Of a DNA stretch of 64,000 nucleotides, positions 35,815 through 47,611 are shown one piece after another. The notes beneath the pieces are model-generated. The model had not been told where the DNA came from, ran no database searches, and was given only the letters and a program-made list of their open reading frames with translations. Numbering within the stretch: the stretch's first letter is position 1; each line of letters begins with the position of its first letter. Origin of the DNA: Cryptomeria japonica (Eukaryota; Streptophyta; Pinopsida; Cupressales; Cupressaceae); NCBI RefSeq assembly GCF_030272615.1, contig NC_081409.1, positions 878,443,220 to 878,507,219 on the forward strand. The letters run 5' to 3'. A program made the translations under genes and the position numbers.

Positions 35815-36610
35815 TGTTAGGGATCCCACAGATACTGAGAGGGGGGGGTGAATCAGTATCTGACTAGTAATAAGAATTTCTTAACTTAAAACATGCAGAA
35901 CATAATATAACAGTGTACCAGTATACAAGAAATAATGCAATAAACAGAATCAAGAACATCCCGATGAAAAGCACACCATAACACAAGATTTTAATGAGGA
36001 AACCTGGTGTGGCAAAAACCTCGGTGGGATTTGTGAGCCACAATATTCACTCACTGGCCAATAAGAGAATATTATTTACAATAGGGGCTTGCACATGCAC
36101 GAAGGCCAACTACCTAGAGCTTACTGCTCAATGGGAAGTCTCACTGACTTACAATAAGGATTATACAAATCCAATATCTTGTACTGCTTTACAATAGCAT
36201 CTTCAATGCCAGATTCAGTACTGGTTCCTGCTCTATTCTTTACATATACCCCTTAACCTATATTTCGCACAATAGGTCTACCTAATATTTTTCCTATATT
36301 GCTTCTACACATCATCACAAATGTCTACAATGATCTCTTTTATATATAAGAGTCATTTTACAATTTGCCAAGTCGGCTTACACATTTTAACAATAATAAA
36401 CAAAATATAATATAACAAAATCATGTCGGCCTCTATGCCGGTATACTTCCTTTCTTTTGTGCCAGTGTCGGTGTCCTGAGTGCCGGTGTAGAGTGTGATC
36501 TGCTAATGCCGGTATAATGCCTTTGCGGTGCCATAAGATTGCAAGGTTTCCATCAATGATAAAACCTTCAATCACATACAATGTCTCATTGGAGTGTGCA
36601 TATGACAACA
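35815..36610 (-). repeat. 3' LTR of element D
   Basis: Minus strand TGTTGTCATATGC to GGGATCCCTAACA. It carries the C-rich tract near 35,835-35,855 and a poorly conserved form of the copia LTR block near 35,990-36,030. Minus-strand AAAGGGGGAGAT (36,611-36,622) touches it as the polypurine tract. Confidence 0.93.
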
Positions 36611-36622
36611 ATCTCCCCCTTT

Positions 36623-36957
36623 GGCATTGATGGCAACACTCATGAGAAATTTCAAAAAAAATGATCCAAAAATGTGAAGTCCAAAAAAGTTACCAAAAAC
36701 CAAAAATGTGTGTGCTCCCCCTGAGCATCTGATTCCTATCCTGTGATTTGAATTTTCTCATTCCACTACTCTCCCTTTGGCATCAATGACAAAGGTTGTC
36801 AAGATGTCAGTTAGAGTGTGTAGTTTCAACCTTGTAGCTGGGTAGTTATAATTTGAAAAAGATCTCCCAAAATCAAGTTTATACTATCCATAAACTTTTT
36901 GCTATCCTTTATTGTCATCTCTATTCTCTTCATTGTACCGGTGAGATGTTGTAAATG
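36623..36957 (-). other. 3' non-coding part of element D
   Basis: No gene. It holds a second purine-rich copy of the tract (minus strand GATGCCAAAGGGAGAG, near 36,770-36,785). Confidence 0.6.
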
Positions 36958-39900
36958 CTATGCCAGTGTTTTGCTTCTTTGTATTAGTGCCTCAGAAATT
37001 TCCTTCCACAGAGATGCTAGATAGTCCAATCTTGGACTTAGTTTAGATCTCAAATGTTTTGCCTTATTTATTATCCTTTCTTTCTCTCTTTCCAATTTAA
37101 GTAGTTCTTCCTCAAAAAAATTTATCTTCTCCTCAAAAACTGATAGTGTATCAGGTGAGTTGACAAAACTATCTGCAAGTTTATTGATCTCATCCTGTAC
37201 CTTGCTCATTTTCTTGTCTATATCTATAGTCAAAAAGTTTGTTTTATAGGTATCTTTGTACAAATTTTTGTACTCTTTCAACAAATTACATAATTCCGAT
37301 AGAAGTGTGTCAAAATCTCTATTACACTTCTTTATTTGCTCATCAAAGAATTTTTGTTTTTCAACTTCTACTTTATCCTTCACTGACTCTTCTTTTATTT
37401 TCTCAATGTTTTCTGAGATATATTTACACAGTGTATCCAGTTGTCCTAAAGAATCTTTATTGTCTATATTATAGTTGGGAGCAATTACCTTCAAAATTGG
37501 TATGGTATCATCAATTGCTTTGTAATCTTGTGAGTTGCAGTCGGTTATTTTCTTGATAGAGTCGATTAGTACCTCAGTCACATTGGTTGATTTGAAGCTT
37601 GATGATGAATCAACAATCTGAGTACCGGTGGAAGTAACCAAGCTTGTATTGACCTCTGGTAGGTCAGTTTGTGTCTGCATTTCTTTAAGCAATGGTTTTT
37701 CACTAGTTGTCGATGGTACTGTTTCCTTATGTACCTATTCCTATTCCAGAGCCTTTTGCTCTATTTGTTCCTCTGTTTGTTGCATTGCCTCAGTCTGTGT
37801 CTGAGTCTCTACCTTTTGTTCTTTATCTTCTATTGGTTTCTCCTATGAGTTATCAGTTTCCTCAACTACCGGAGGCTCATTAGCCATATCTATCTTATCT
37901 GTTGTATCTTTTTCTACCACTATGTTGATCTTCTGAGTATCAACATCCACAATATATAAAACTTCAGGATTAGAATTATTATCCTCTATATCCATACTCT
38001 CAGCTGTCGGTTGATCTTTAGTGGTTGTTGATTTTACCTGTGGAGTATTTAAAGGAGGTGGGGGTAAGTTGTCTCTAACCTTGATACTTGGTGGTCCACC
38101 AACTTTTCCTTTCCCCTTGTCTCTATCTTTCTAATAAACTTTTATGGGTTTGGGGTTCCTGTACTCTTCTTGTTTTTCTTTCTCAACTAGGAATATATCC
38201 CATCCATTTTTTGTTTCCTCTGTTACCTCATTAACTCTTCCTACCATTAAAGCAACGTGCCAGTGTGCAGTAGAAAATACTGTCTGGTTGGCTTGAGAAA
38301 TTAGGTCATCAATTTCTTGGGGAGAGTTTACCAGATATACAGCAAGTAGCTTTTCAATCTTTATTTTCTTATCTAGTTCTATCACTACTTGTCTTCTTGC
38401 TTCTAGTCTTTTGAATAGTTCATCAGGAATTTCATTAACTACTTCCATCAAAAATTTCTTGTACATATCCATATGTAATATAACACTATTTTCAACTTGC
38501 TCTTTTTCATCAGCAATTAGAGTGTCATATATTTTCTCTATGTTCTTCAATTTACCTTCCTCTATGATTTCATTCAATAGTATATCAAGAGGGGCCAAGT
38601 CTTTGTTTGTCCTTTTCTTCTTCTTGGGTGTCAATTTCTTCTTTGGTGTGGCCTTTCTTACCAGAGATCTCACTGCTTGTTGCTTTTGCCTTGTCCTCCT
38701 GGGTGAGGGTGTGGTTGTCGGTGAGGGATCTCTTTTTCTTACAACTCTTTTGAAAGTTGCAGGAATGTCACTTCCTGAAGAAGTACCTACCGGTGATAGG
38801 TGAGTTTCAGGTTGTGTAGCTACTAACTCATCCTCTATTATACCGGTTTTCTTCAATACATCTTCTTTGATGGCTTTTTCTTGTCTGGAACCTTTCCTTA
38901 CAACTGCCTCAACCTTTTTCACCCTTTTCTTTGATTGAATTTGTCTTTCAATATTTTCTGCACTACCAAATACTTCTTCCTTAGGTTCTCTAGGGGCTTC
39001 CAGAAGTGCTTTAGCATATGTTTCAACTATGTGATCATCTGTTTCATAGCCCATCTTGGTTACCCAAACTGTCCTTGGGATGACTGCTTCCATCCAGATT
39101 TCATCTTTCTTGACTGCAAAGCATATTTCATCTTTGTATTTGTGTACAATCTTCTATGATAACCTTATTCTTTTCTTCATTTTCATCTTTAATGCTTGAA
39201 AAAATTCATGAATATTGTTTTCCTTGTTCTCACCCATGTTATTGAATAGTTCAGTTAATTGTTTGCCTAACGGTATATCATATCCAAGTTCTTTGTAACC
39301 TATACTGGGAACCTGTTTTGTTATGTGTAGCATCAGACATACTAACAAATTTCCAAACCTGAAAGTTCCTTTCTTGTCCTTCTTGATCTTTCCAAGGTTG
39401 TCAATTAATTCATCCTTTAACCACTCACATATATCGATTTTTGCATTGTCTGTGACCATGTCATAAGCACTCTTAATGCATAAGATTGAAACTGAATTAA
39501 GTCTATTTGCATGAGTAGCTTTATATCCTAATATCATGCTGATGAATCTCACATTGATATCTGTTACATCATTAACTTTTAGGGACCTCTTGTCAAATGT
39601 TGCACTAGTTAGGTTTATAACTAGGTCATTGGAAACTTTCTTGGTTTTATCTGGTCTTTTACTGGTGGTCGATAACCCTGTGATAGCTTTCACAGCTTCC
39701 TTGGTGATCTTGTGGACTGCATCCAACCAGAAAAACTCACCATGTACCCTGCTTAAGACTATCCTAATCACATCCTTGGGAAATTCAGGAATGCTAAGGA
39801 TCTCTGTAAATCCTAGGGTCTCAATGATCTTGTGTTCATCTTTTACATTGCTAGTATTATCACATATTACAGTTTTAAACATGGTTTTAATTTCTTCATC

Positions 39901-40101
39901 TCCTAACTCTTCAATGTTGCAGTGGATGTACATTCTGGGGTCTTCAGCATAAACAACTCCCTTAGGAATTTGAGAAAAAGCACCTAAGGTATCATCTTTC
40001 TTTGCTATCTCGGGAACTAACTGAAATACGGGCCTAGGTCTTTTTATCACTTCAACAACAGTAGGGTTTTCTATATATTCAATTGCAAAGGAGGATTCCA
40101 T
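36958..40101 (-). pseudogene. Large gene of unknown function in the pol position of element D
   Basis: A single frame of 1,048 codons from the ATG at 40,101 (MESSFAIEYIENPTV) to a stop at 36,958. It is broken only by five TAG codons (39,154; 38,131; 37,843; 37,741; 37,735) and no frameshift. The N-terminal 315 residues look globular (HGEFFWLDAVHKITKEAV, SAYDMVTDNAKIDICEWL). The next part is Ser/Pro- and Lys/Arg-rich (ATPKKKLTPKKKKR near 38,640), then mixed helical, then Gln/Glu/Thr-rich. The last 240 residues are strongly helical and probably coiled coil (KINFFEEELLKLEREKERI). No catalytic motif was recognised. The N-terminal pattern loosely recalls proteins carried by plant transposons; that is inference. 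If each TAG was once Gln, the ancestral protein was intact recently. Confidence 0.75.
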
Positions 40102-40403
40102 GATTAAATACCTTTTACTGCCTTAGGATGGATGATTGTTTGGAGTGTTCTTGTTTCTTGCTCGAAATGCCTTAGCTCGGAGTCTTCGCGCTCTTCGTAA
40201 ATTTGAAATCTCAGTGAAATGAAATGGAGCCAAAACCTTGATTATATAGTGTCTATTCGCTATCTACCACATTAATTACATGTTGGTTAAGTATTCACTT
40301 AACATTGTTTGCCGGTAATAAGTAATTTCCAACTTCTTATCTCTAACTGAGGGAATAATAGCACATGTATCAATAGATTGCCAAACCCTCAAGGAAATTT
40401 TCT
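40102..40403 (-). promoter_or_regulatory. Spacer with TATA-like box upstream of the element D large gene
   Basis: On the minus strand CACTATATAATC lies at about 40,240-40,251, some 140 bases before the ATG at 40,101, with no gene between. This spacing suits a separate pol II promoter and leader. Regions between genes of LTR elements normally lack this, so the large gene may have been captured with its own promoter. The call rests on motif and spacing only. Confidence 0.45.
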
Positions 40404-41561
40404 TCAATTAGATGAAGAACTTCCTACTAGTGGAGCAGTGCTCTGTCCTTCCGGTGAAGCATCACTATGTTATGTCGGTGAAGCATTGGTTTGTTCTACC
40501 AATGGAGGAGTATTCCCAATATTTAGATTAGCTTTTCTAATCCATTGTTTTGAGAATTCTTGCTTAACCTCCTCAACTTTTTCTTTACCTTTCAAGCTAG
40601 AACTTTTGTTGTCTACCGGTGTTCCTTTACTTCTACAGAATTTAGCAATATGCCCAATCTTGTTACATGCATAACAAGTTACATTATTTTTCTAAATAGC
40701 TTTCCCATAACCTATGCCGGTTTGTGTTCTGCATTGATTAGATAAATGTCCAAATCTTCCACAAACATAACATCTCACATTCATTCTACAGTTTTCAGAG
40801 TTGTGACCTACTTTGTTGCATTTAGAACATTGACCGGTGGGTATGTTGATATTTTGATAATTTCTAGATCTACATTCATTTGCTCTATGACCATACTTAT
40901 TGCAGTTAAAGCATTTTCCATTAAATTTATAAGCATTAGGTTGTCTTACCGGTTTGCTGTGATCCTGAGTATTTGCAGTACCGGAGCTTTCACCAACTTC
41001 AAAGCCAATTCCAGAAGTGTCTCCTTTAGGTTTTTGATTCTTCAGCAAGGTTCCAAGTTCCTCTGAGCTTTTCTTGAATTTTTCTTTATATTGATTTGCA
41101 GTTTCTAGTTCTCTTTCTAAAACTTCTTTTTGTCTCATCTGTTCATTTGAGTCATTCTGAGTATGCATCAAATCTATCTTTAACATGTCATTTTCATAGC
41201 TAAGTCTTGTGTTCTCATTTGTTGCATCACTTAGTCTTCTAGTCAATTCTTCTTCATTCTTCTTCCTATCCTCAATCTCTTTGCAAAATCTCATAGTCAT
41301 GTTCTGCATTTCATTTTTTGTTGTCATGATCTCTTGTTTCAACTTTCTTATCATATCATTAAGTGATTCCTTTTCATCATTCTCATTTTGGAACTTTTCA
41401 CAAAGTTCTCTTCTCATATTTCTTGCAACAATAAAATTTTCTTGAAGTGCCTGAATGATGTCCTGAGCTGCCCTTAAATCATCTTCTAGTTTGATATTTT
41501 TCAATTTTTCTGCATCATAGTCTGTAAGAGCTCCTTCCAGTTGCTTCATCAGATTTTCCAT
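40404..41561 (-). pseudogene. Gag-like coiled-coil protein with four CCHC knuckles, element D
   Basis: The best start is the ATG at 41,561 (MENLMKQLEGALTDYD). About 180 residues of coiled coil are followed by four CCHC knuckles: CFNCNKYGHRANEC, CSKCNKVGHNSENC, CYVCGRFGHLSNQC and, after an in-frame TAG at 40,692, CYACNKIGHIAKFC. A further TAA at 40,470 and a TGA at 40,404 end the frame. No UBN2 capsid domain is visible, so this seems to be a gag reduced to its assembly helix and RNA-binding end. It lies just downstream of the primer site, where gag belongs, and would presumably bind element RNA. Confidence 0.85.
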
Positions 41562-41632
41562 CTTTACCGGTGTCAAGATCTTCCTCAAGTTGTTAGTCTT
41601 TTAAAAATAGAGGACCAGGCTTTGATACCAAT

Positions 41633-42429
41633 TGTTAGGGATCCCACAGATACTGAGAGGGGGGGGTGAATTAGTATCTGACCGGTAATAAGAATTTCTT
41701 AACTTAAAACATGCAGAACATAATATAACAATGTACTGGTATGCAAGAAATAATGCAATAAATAGAATCAAGAACATCCAGATGAAAAGCACACCATAAC
41801 ACAAGATTTTAATGAGGAAACCCGATGTGGGAAAAACCTCGGTGGGATTTGTGACCCACAATATTCACTCACTGGCCAATAAGAGAATATTACTTACAAT
41901 AGGGACCTGCACATGCAGGAAGGCCAACTGCCTAGAGCTCACTGCTCAATGGGAAGTCTCAATGACTTACAATAAGGATTATACAAATCCAATATCTTGT
42001 ACTGCTTTACAATAGCATCTTCAATGCCAGATTCAGTACCGGTTCCTGCTCTATTCTTTACATATACCCCTTAACCTATATTTCGCACAATAGGTCTACC
42101 TAATATTTTTCCTATATTGCTTCTACACATCATCACAAATGTCTACAATGATCTCTTTTATATATAAGAGTCATTTTATAATTTTCCAAGTTGGCTTACA
42201 CATTTTTACAATAATAAACAAAATATAATATAACAAAATCCTATCGGCCTCTATGTCGGTATACTTCCTTTCTTCTGTGCTGGTGTCGGTGTCCTGAGTG
42301 TCGGTGTAGAGTGTGATCTACTGATGCCGATATAATGCCTTTGTCAGTGCCATAAGATTTCAAGGTTGCCATCAATGACAAAACCTTCAATCACATACAA
42401 TGTCTCATTAGAGTGTGCATATGCCAACA
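41633..42429 (-). repeat. 5' LTR of element D with adjacent primer site
   Basis: 797 bases, pairing with 35,815-36,610. The primer site TGGTATCAAAGC (minus strand) lies at about 41,619-41,630, one base different from the iMet sites of the other copia elements. Confidence 0.93.
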
Positions 42430-42434
42430 ATAAT

Positions 42435-42812
42435 TGCTTCTTTGTCATTTCTATACTTAGTCTCAATTCATTTGATTCAACTAGTCTATTATAAAAGAGG
42501 GTTGATTTACTTTCTGAATGCATTCAAAATTCCCTACAATTCAATTAGCATTCAATCTCTTTCCATTGGGATTGGATCTAGCATAATCAACCCCTCTTTT
42601 AATGTAATATGTGTAAAAATTTGAAGGAAATCCTTTGTGAAACTCTCATCCCTCTTGTGAGGGGAGTAAATTTTTCCATTTGATCTCCCCTCATCACTTT
42701 TCACCATATTATAGTATGAACTATTTTTTACTAAATTGTTGGGAGGCCATGGTCATAGTCTCAAGCAAGATAGATTATTACACTGAGAGAGTGTACTCCG
42801 TAAATGGGATTC
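42435..42812 (+). repeat. Probable right part of the element A 3' LTR
   Basis: Continues the sequence broken at 35,809 by D. The right limit is inferred. GTATG at 42,813-42,817 repeats the five bases left of A (9,061-9,065), and the E frame resumes right after it. The last bases before it are TC rather than CA, so the boundary is uncertain. Confidence 0.5.
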
Positions 42813-43150
42813 GTATGTTAAGGCTCATTTTTCAAAGATTGTTGAATTCACTACATATATGATGAGTAGATATATGTACATGTAATATTCTAGTGCCAGG
42901 AAGTTGAAACTTTAATGGATGTGATGGTTGGTAAAGTAGAATGTGATACTCAAAGTATATAAGTTTCAGATAAGTCATATTGTTGATCCACCTGCTACTT
43001 CTTTGGAATGCTTTATTAACAACTATTGAAACTACAAGAAGAACTGAAGGATGAATAGGTAGTTCTAGAGGATGAATGCATGTTGGATCCTACCACCACT
43101 ATCTCAACTGAGTTATCAACTGGAGTTGTATCTCAGACTTGCTTTTTGAG
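42813..43150 (+). pseudogene. Unknown repeat-borne protein gene E, part 3
   Basis: Joined to 9,065 through the shared GTATG, the frame reads DKYV then KAHFSKIVEF without a shift. Further broken pieces follow (MDVMVGKVECDTQ; VVLEDECMLDPTTTIS). Stops and frame changes are frequent. It is the C-terminal end of E, with no recognised domain. Confidence 0.45.
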
Positions 43151-44104
43151 AGATTATTTTTGCATGTTTCGAAATACTTATTGTTGGAGAACTGTTTTAG
43201 AAGTGGACATGTAGTGCCAGTTTAGTAACACTTAACTCGAGTTTTCAAGCAGTGACTTGCATGTTGAATATAACTCCTTCCTTTTTGTAACCCTAGTATG
43301 TAGGTATGATTCTTTCCTAGGATGTAGGGAAAAACTCTAAAAATTGTAGGATTTGGGTCATTTTGAGGGTTTGTGAATTGATGATTTGAGGTCCAATTAG
43401 AGATTCCATTAGAGATTTTATGCATATTTTTACAAGTTTAGAAGAATTTTTGTGATACTCTTTGAAGTTTAATACAAAAGTAGCTTGTGGATTGCCTAAT
43501 CTACTTGTGTGTTCTATATGGTTATGTTCTTCATTATCTAGTAACTTCTATTATTTGAGTCAGCAAGTAGTTCTTTTGAATGTTTTGTTATTTTATGAAG
43601 CATATTGGGCATGTAAATGGTATATGAGGATTGAATTGATAGGGTGATTATTGGTTTGATGATATTCATTTCCATTGGTATGTGAAATTATCTGAGTTTA
43701 TATATTTTCTAGATTTTGTCATTTGAATGTTGATTTGGCAATATTGATAATATTGGGTTATGAAATTCTGACCGTGTGGATCATTTAGTTGTTATTGTAT
43801 TGATTTCATTGTATTTTCCTTCTTTCGCTGATATATCTTTTGTTGTTTGCTTTTGAGAGAATCTAAATCAAAAAATATTTTTAAAAAAGTAGGTAATTCA
43901 AAATTGTTTCAACTAGCAGGCCCCTTGACAAGTACAATCGCATCAACCATTGATCTTCCCATCACTGTCGAGACCTGACTATAGAGACCTTGGAGTAGTT
44001 AGTTTCCCAAAACCTACTACTTTTCAAGAGAGGTGGTTAGTGTTCACATAAACTACTTGACTATTGGTGAGTGTGTCAAAACACCCATCAACACTTCCTT
44101 GCAT
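43151..44104. other. AT-rich stretch with no recognised feature
   Basis: Probably the 3' non-coding part of E. I see no LTR end, primer site or supported frame. The copia remnant begins abruptly at about 44,105. Confidence 0.5.
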
Positions 44105-47100
44105 CAGCTTTAAGATATTTATCATCATTATTCAACTTGCATTTGGTAGCCGGAGTACATACTAGTTTAGAATTCTCCAATCCAAACTTCTTCAATAGCT
44201 CTCTAACATAATTTGACTAAGAAATGAAAATACCTTTATTGTTTTGATTCACTTTCAATCCAAGAAAGAAATTTAACTCACCAATCATAGACATTTCAAA
44301 TTCCTTTTGCATTTCACTAGCAAACTTCTTGCACATATCATCATCACCTTAAAAAATTATATCATCCACATACATAACAATAATAAGGATCTTACTTGAT
44401 TCAACTTTAAAGTAAATATTGTTGTTAGCAGACCCTTTGTGAAAACCTTGATCCATTAGATACTTGTCTAACCTTCCATAACAAGTTCTAGGAGCTTGCT
44501 TCAACCCATACAGCACCTTCTTCAATCTACAAACAACATCCTAGTCATTTGACAACTTGAACCCTTCTAGTTGTTCCATGTAAAATTCTTCTTTTAACTC
44601 ACCATTCAAAAATATTGATTTCAAATCCATTTGATAGACTTTAAAATCCTTAAATGTTGCAAAACCCAAAAACATCCCGATAGCCTCCATTCTAGCAACA
44701 AGAGTGTATGTCTCTTCAAAATCAATTCCTTCAACCTATGTATATCATTTGCACACCAACCTCGCTTTGTTTCTCACTACTTGACCATATTTATCCAACT
44801 TATTCCAGAACACCCATTTTGTTCCAATAACATTCTTATCTATCGGTCTAGGGACTAATTCCCAATTTTGATTCTTTTCAATTTGATCCAACTCTTCCTT
44901 TATATCCTTCATTGAATTTTGATATTTACAAGCTTCCTAAACTGTCTTCAATTCGGCTCCAATAGCATTCTTATCTATCAATCTAGAGACTAGTTCCCAA
45001 GTTTGATTCTTCTCAATTTGATATAGATCTTCCTTCATAGCCTTCATCCAATTTTGATCTTTACAAACCTCTTCAACTATCTTCAGTTCATCTTCAGAAA
45101 GTAAACATACAATAACTTGTTCTTTGGCATCTTTTCTTCTTGTAATAAGTCATTTGTTTTTGTCTCCTACAATTTGATTCTCAGAATGATTTTTCTCTAC
45201 ATACCTCAAGGTTTTTGGTATAGTTTATAGATCAATTGAGTTTCTTTCTACTTGTATTTATCTATGTTCTTATTTGCTTGCAAACTCATCAGATTCATAT
45301 CCTGCTTGTACACTAGTTTATTTTGAAATGTTTTCATCAACTTTCACATTTGCACTTTCAATTATTTTATTCAGTCTCTTGTTATAACATCTATAAGCTT
45401 TTCTCTTTGTAGAGTAACCCAAAAATATACCTTCATCATCTTTTTTATCAAACTTACCAAGATTTCCTTCATTTCTCTGGATATAATACTTACTTCCAAA
45501 AACATTGAAATACCTTACTGAGGGAATCATTCCATGCCACGGCTCATGTGATGTCTTCCCATACTTATTTCTAAATATAACTCTATTAAGGGTATACACA
45601 GCAATGTGTATAGCTTCTCTCTAGTAGACTTCTAGTAGATTTATTTATTTGAGCATAGTTCATGTTGCCTCTTGAATAGTTCTATCCATTTTTTCCACTA
45701 CTCCATTCTGTTGAGGTGTCCTAGGAGCGAATAAATGTCTTCTAATTCCATATTTCTCATAGAAATTATTGAATTCATCATAAATAAATTATCCTCCTCT
45801 ATCAAGTCTTAAATATTTAATCCTTCTATCAACTTCATTCTCAACTGTAGCTTTGAATATCTTAAACTTTTCCAATGCCTCTGATTTTTCTCTTAGAAAT
45901 GCAACCCGTCATTCTAGAATGGTCATCTATTAAGAGCATAAAATGCCTCTCACCTTGTAAGTTCCTTTTTTTGGTCAGACCACAAAGGTATTTGTGTACC
46001 AAATCCAATAATCTGGTAGAAGATTATTCTTTTCCTCTGAATGTTCCTTTTGTCTGCTTTCCCAATTGACATTCTTTGCAAATATTGTTATCTGATTTAG
46101 TCAATCTTGGTAAATATCTCACTACTCTTGTCATACTAATCTTCACCAAGTTATCAAAATTGATGTGACACATCCTCGAGTGCCATAGCCAAATTTTAGT
46201 GATCTGAGATAATAGGAAATGTCCAGTAGCAACTTCCAATTGATACATGTTTCCACTTGTCTTTTTCCCTGCAACAATAATAGATTTGGATCTCACAACC
46301 ACCTTCTTGAAAAGCAACATTGTAACCATTTTCGCACATCTTCCCAACACAAGAGATTATGATGTAATCCTTTTACATAGTAAACATTGTTAATGTTATG
46401 CTTTACATCAAAAGCAATAGAACCAATTCCAACAATTTGAGGAGTCTGATCATCTCTAAATCTAACAAAACCACCATCATACTTTTTAAGATTTACAATT
46501 TTTCTTTTATCACCGGTCATATAATTTGAACATCCACTATCAATCAACCATTCATTTCTATCTCTTCTAACATGAAATGCTAAAGTAACAATCTCAACAA
46601 TCTTAGAATTATTACTAGGATTAGGTCCATCTTTTTCTACCAAGAATAAACAATCATCATCCTCATAATCTAATTCATCATCTAAAATACCAGCATCGTC
46701 TCTAAAATAGTAGGATTTCTTATTGAACTTTCCTTTATTTTCCTTAAATTTTTGTTTTGATATTTTCGGACATCTATATGCATAATGATCAATCTTTCCA
46801 CACTTAAAATATTTAAGAGGTAACATACCTTTATACTTGTCGATTCCTCTCTTTAGCTTTCTCACAAAGTTTGCTTCCATTTAATCCAATCTCTCATCAT
46901 CTTAATCTTCATTTGTTGTCTTTGATGCTTTAAATGATATCTCGGTTTTTGCTTTGTCTTTACCAAACTTCCTCATCTCAAATGTTGTTAGGGTGTCATA
47001 CAATTGTTCTATGGTAAACTTTGATGGATCATAAGTTTCGTCAATAGTTGAAATCTTGTCACTGTAACATTCCAGTAAATTCCTCATAATATTCTTTATC

Positions 47101-47468
47101 ACATCATTATCATTCAAGGTACCACCAAGATCTTTGATCTCATTTATTGCACTATCACCATTTTTAAAATAGCTTGTTATATCTTCACCTTCTTCCATTC
47201 TCAAATTCTCATAATTACCTTTAGCATTCTGCATCTTAGCTAGCTTAACTCTATCATTTCCTTCATAGATATTCAATAATATTTCTCAAACTTCATAAGA
47301 AATATCTAATGCAACATCCTTCACCAATTTAGTTTTAGATAAGGCACTAAAGATAGCATACCTTTCTCGCTCATTCTCTTTATAGGCTTCAATCTCATCC
47401 AATGTAATAGGTCCATTCATTGGTTGCACATACTTGATCTCTACAACTTTCCAAGTCTTGTAACTCAA
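44105..47468 (-). pseudogene. Truncated, heavily decayed copia gag-pol
   Basis: Read leftwards. Gag (47,468-46,902) has NIYEGNDRVKLAKM. A zinc knuckle has its first Cys replaced by Tyr (YFKCGKIDHYAYRC, near 46,790). The protease motif WLIDSGCSNYM lies near 46,540, followed by pre-integrase WHSRMCHINFDN near 46,160 and a broken integrase to about 45,300. RT follows from about 44,900 (WELVPRPIDKNVIGTKW), with [13 protein letters not shown] near 44,620 and the catalytic YVDDIIF followed by a stop near 44,360. The sequence ends at about 44,105 within the segment before RNase H; RNase H and the 3' LTR are missing. A tandem duplication of about 136 bases lies between integrase and RT (44,833 and 44,969). 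Confidence 0.88.
44833..45104 (-). repeat. Tandem duplication of about 136 bases inside copia pol
   Basis: The stretch beginning CATTCTTATCTATC at 44,833 recurs from 44,969 with scattered differences. It covers the junction before the RT domain, so the conserved NVIGTK region appears twice. Confidence 0.7.
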
Positions 47469-47594
47469 AGAAATAAAATATCCTCACATCTTCACTCTCT
47501 ACAAACTATAGTTGGATCCTTCAAAAGTAGGAATAATCAATTTATGTGCCATCTGATCTCCTCGAGCGATTAGTCTCACTTTCTAGGAACCAAA

Positions 47595-47606
47595 GATCTG
47601 ATACCA
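47595..47606 (-). promoter_or_regulatory. Primer-binding site of the truncated copia element
   Basis: Minus strand TGGTATCAGATC, one base from the standard iMet site (final GC to TC), 5 bases from the LTR end. Confidence 0.85.
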
Positions 47607-47611
47607 ATTAT

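Larger units (their letters stand above)
35815..42429 (-). mobile_element. LTR element D: copia-like ends, gag-like gene, unknown large gene, no pol
   Basis: LTRs lie at 35,815-36,610 and 41,633-42,429, flanked by identical ATAAT at 35,810-35,814 and 42,430-42,434. On the minus strand the order is 5' LTR, primer site TGGTATCAAAGC, a coiled-coil zinc-knuckle gag-like frame, a spacer with a TATA-like box, a 1,048-codon frame of unknown function, polypurine tract AAAGGGGGAGAT and 3' LTR. No protease, integrase, RT or RNase H signature was found. LTR ends and primer site are copia-like, so movement would depend on a copia element in trans. The LTRs differ by roughly 6 percent over the first 345 bases by eye. 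Confidence 0.93.

Noticed and set aside
35269-35820. 183-residue plus-strand open frame
   Set aside because: It lies wholly in the 3' LTR of element A and shows no recognisable domain.
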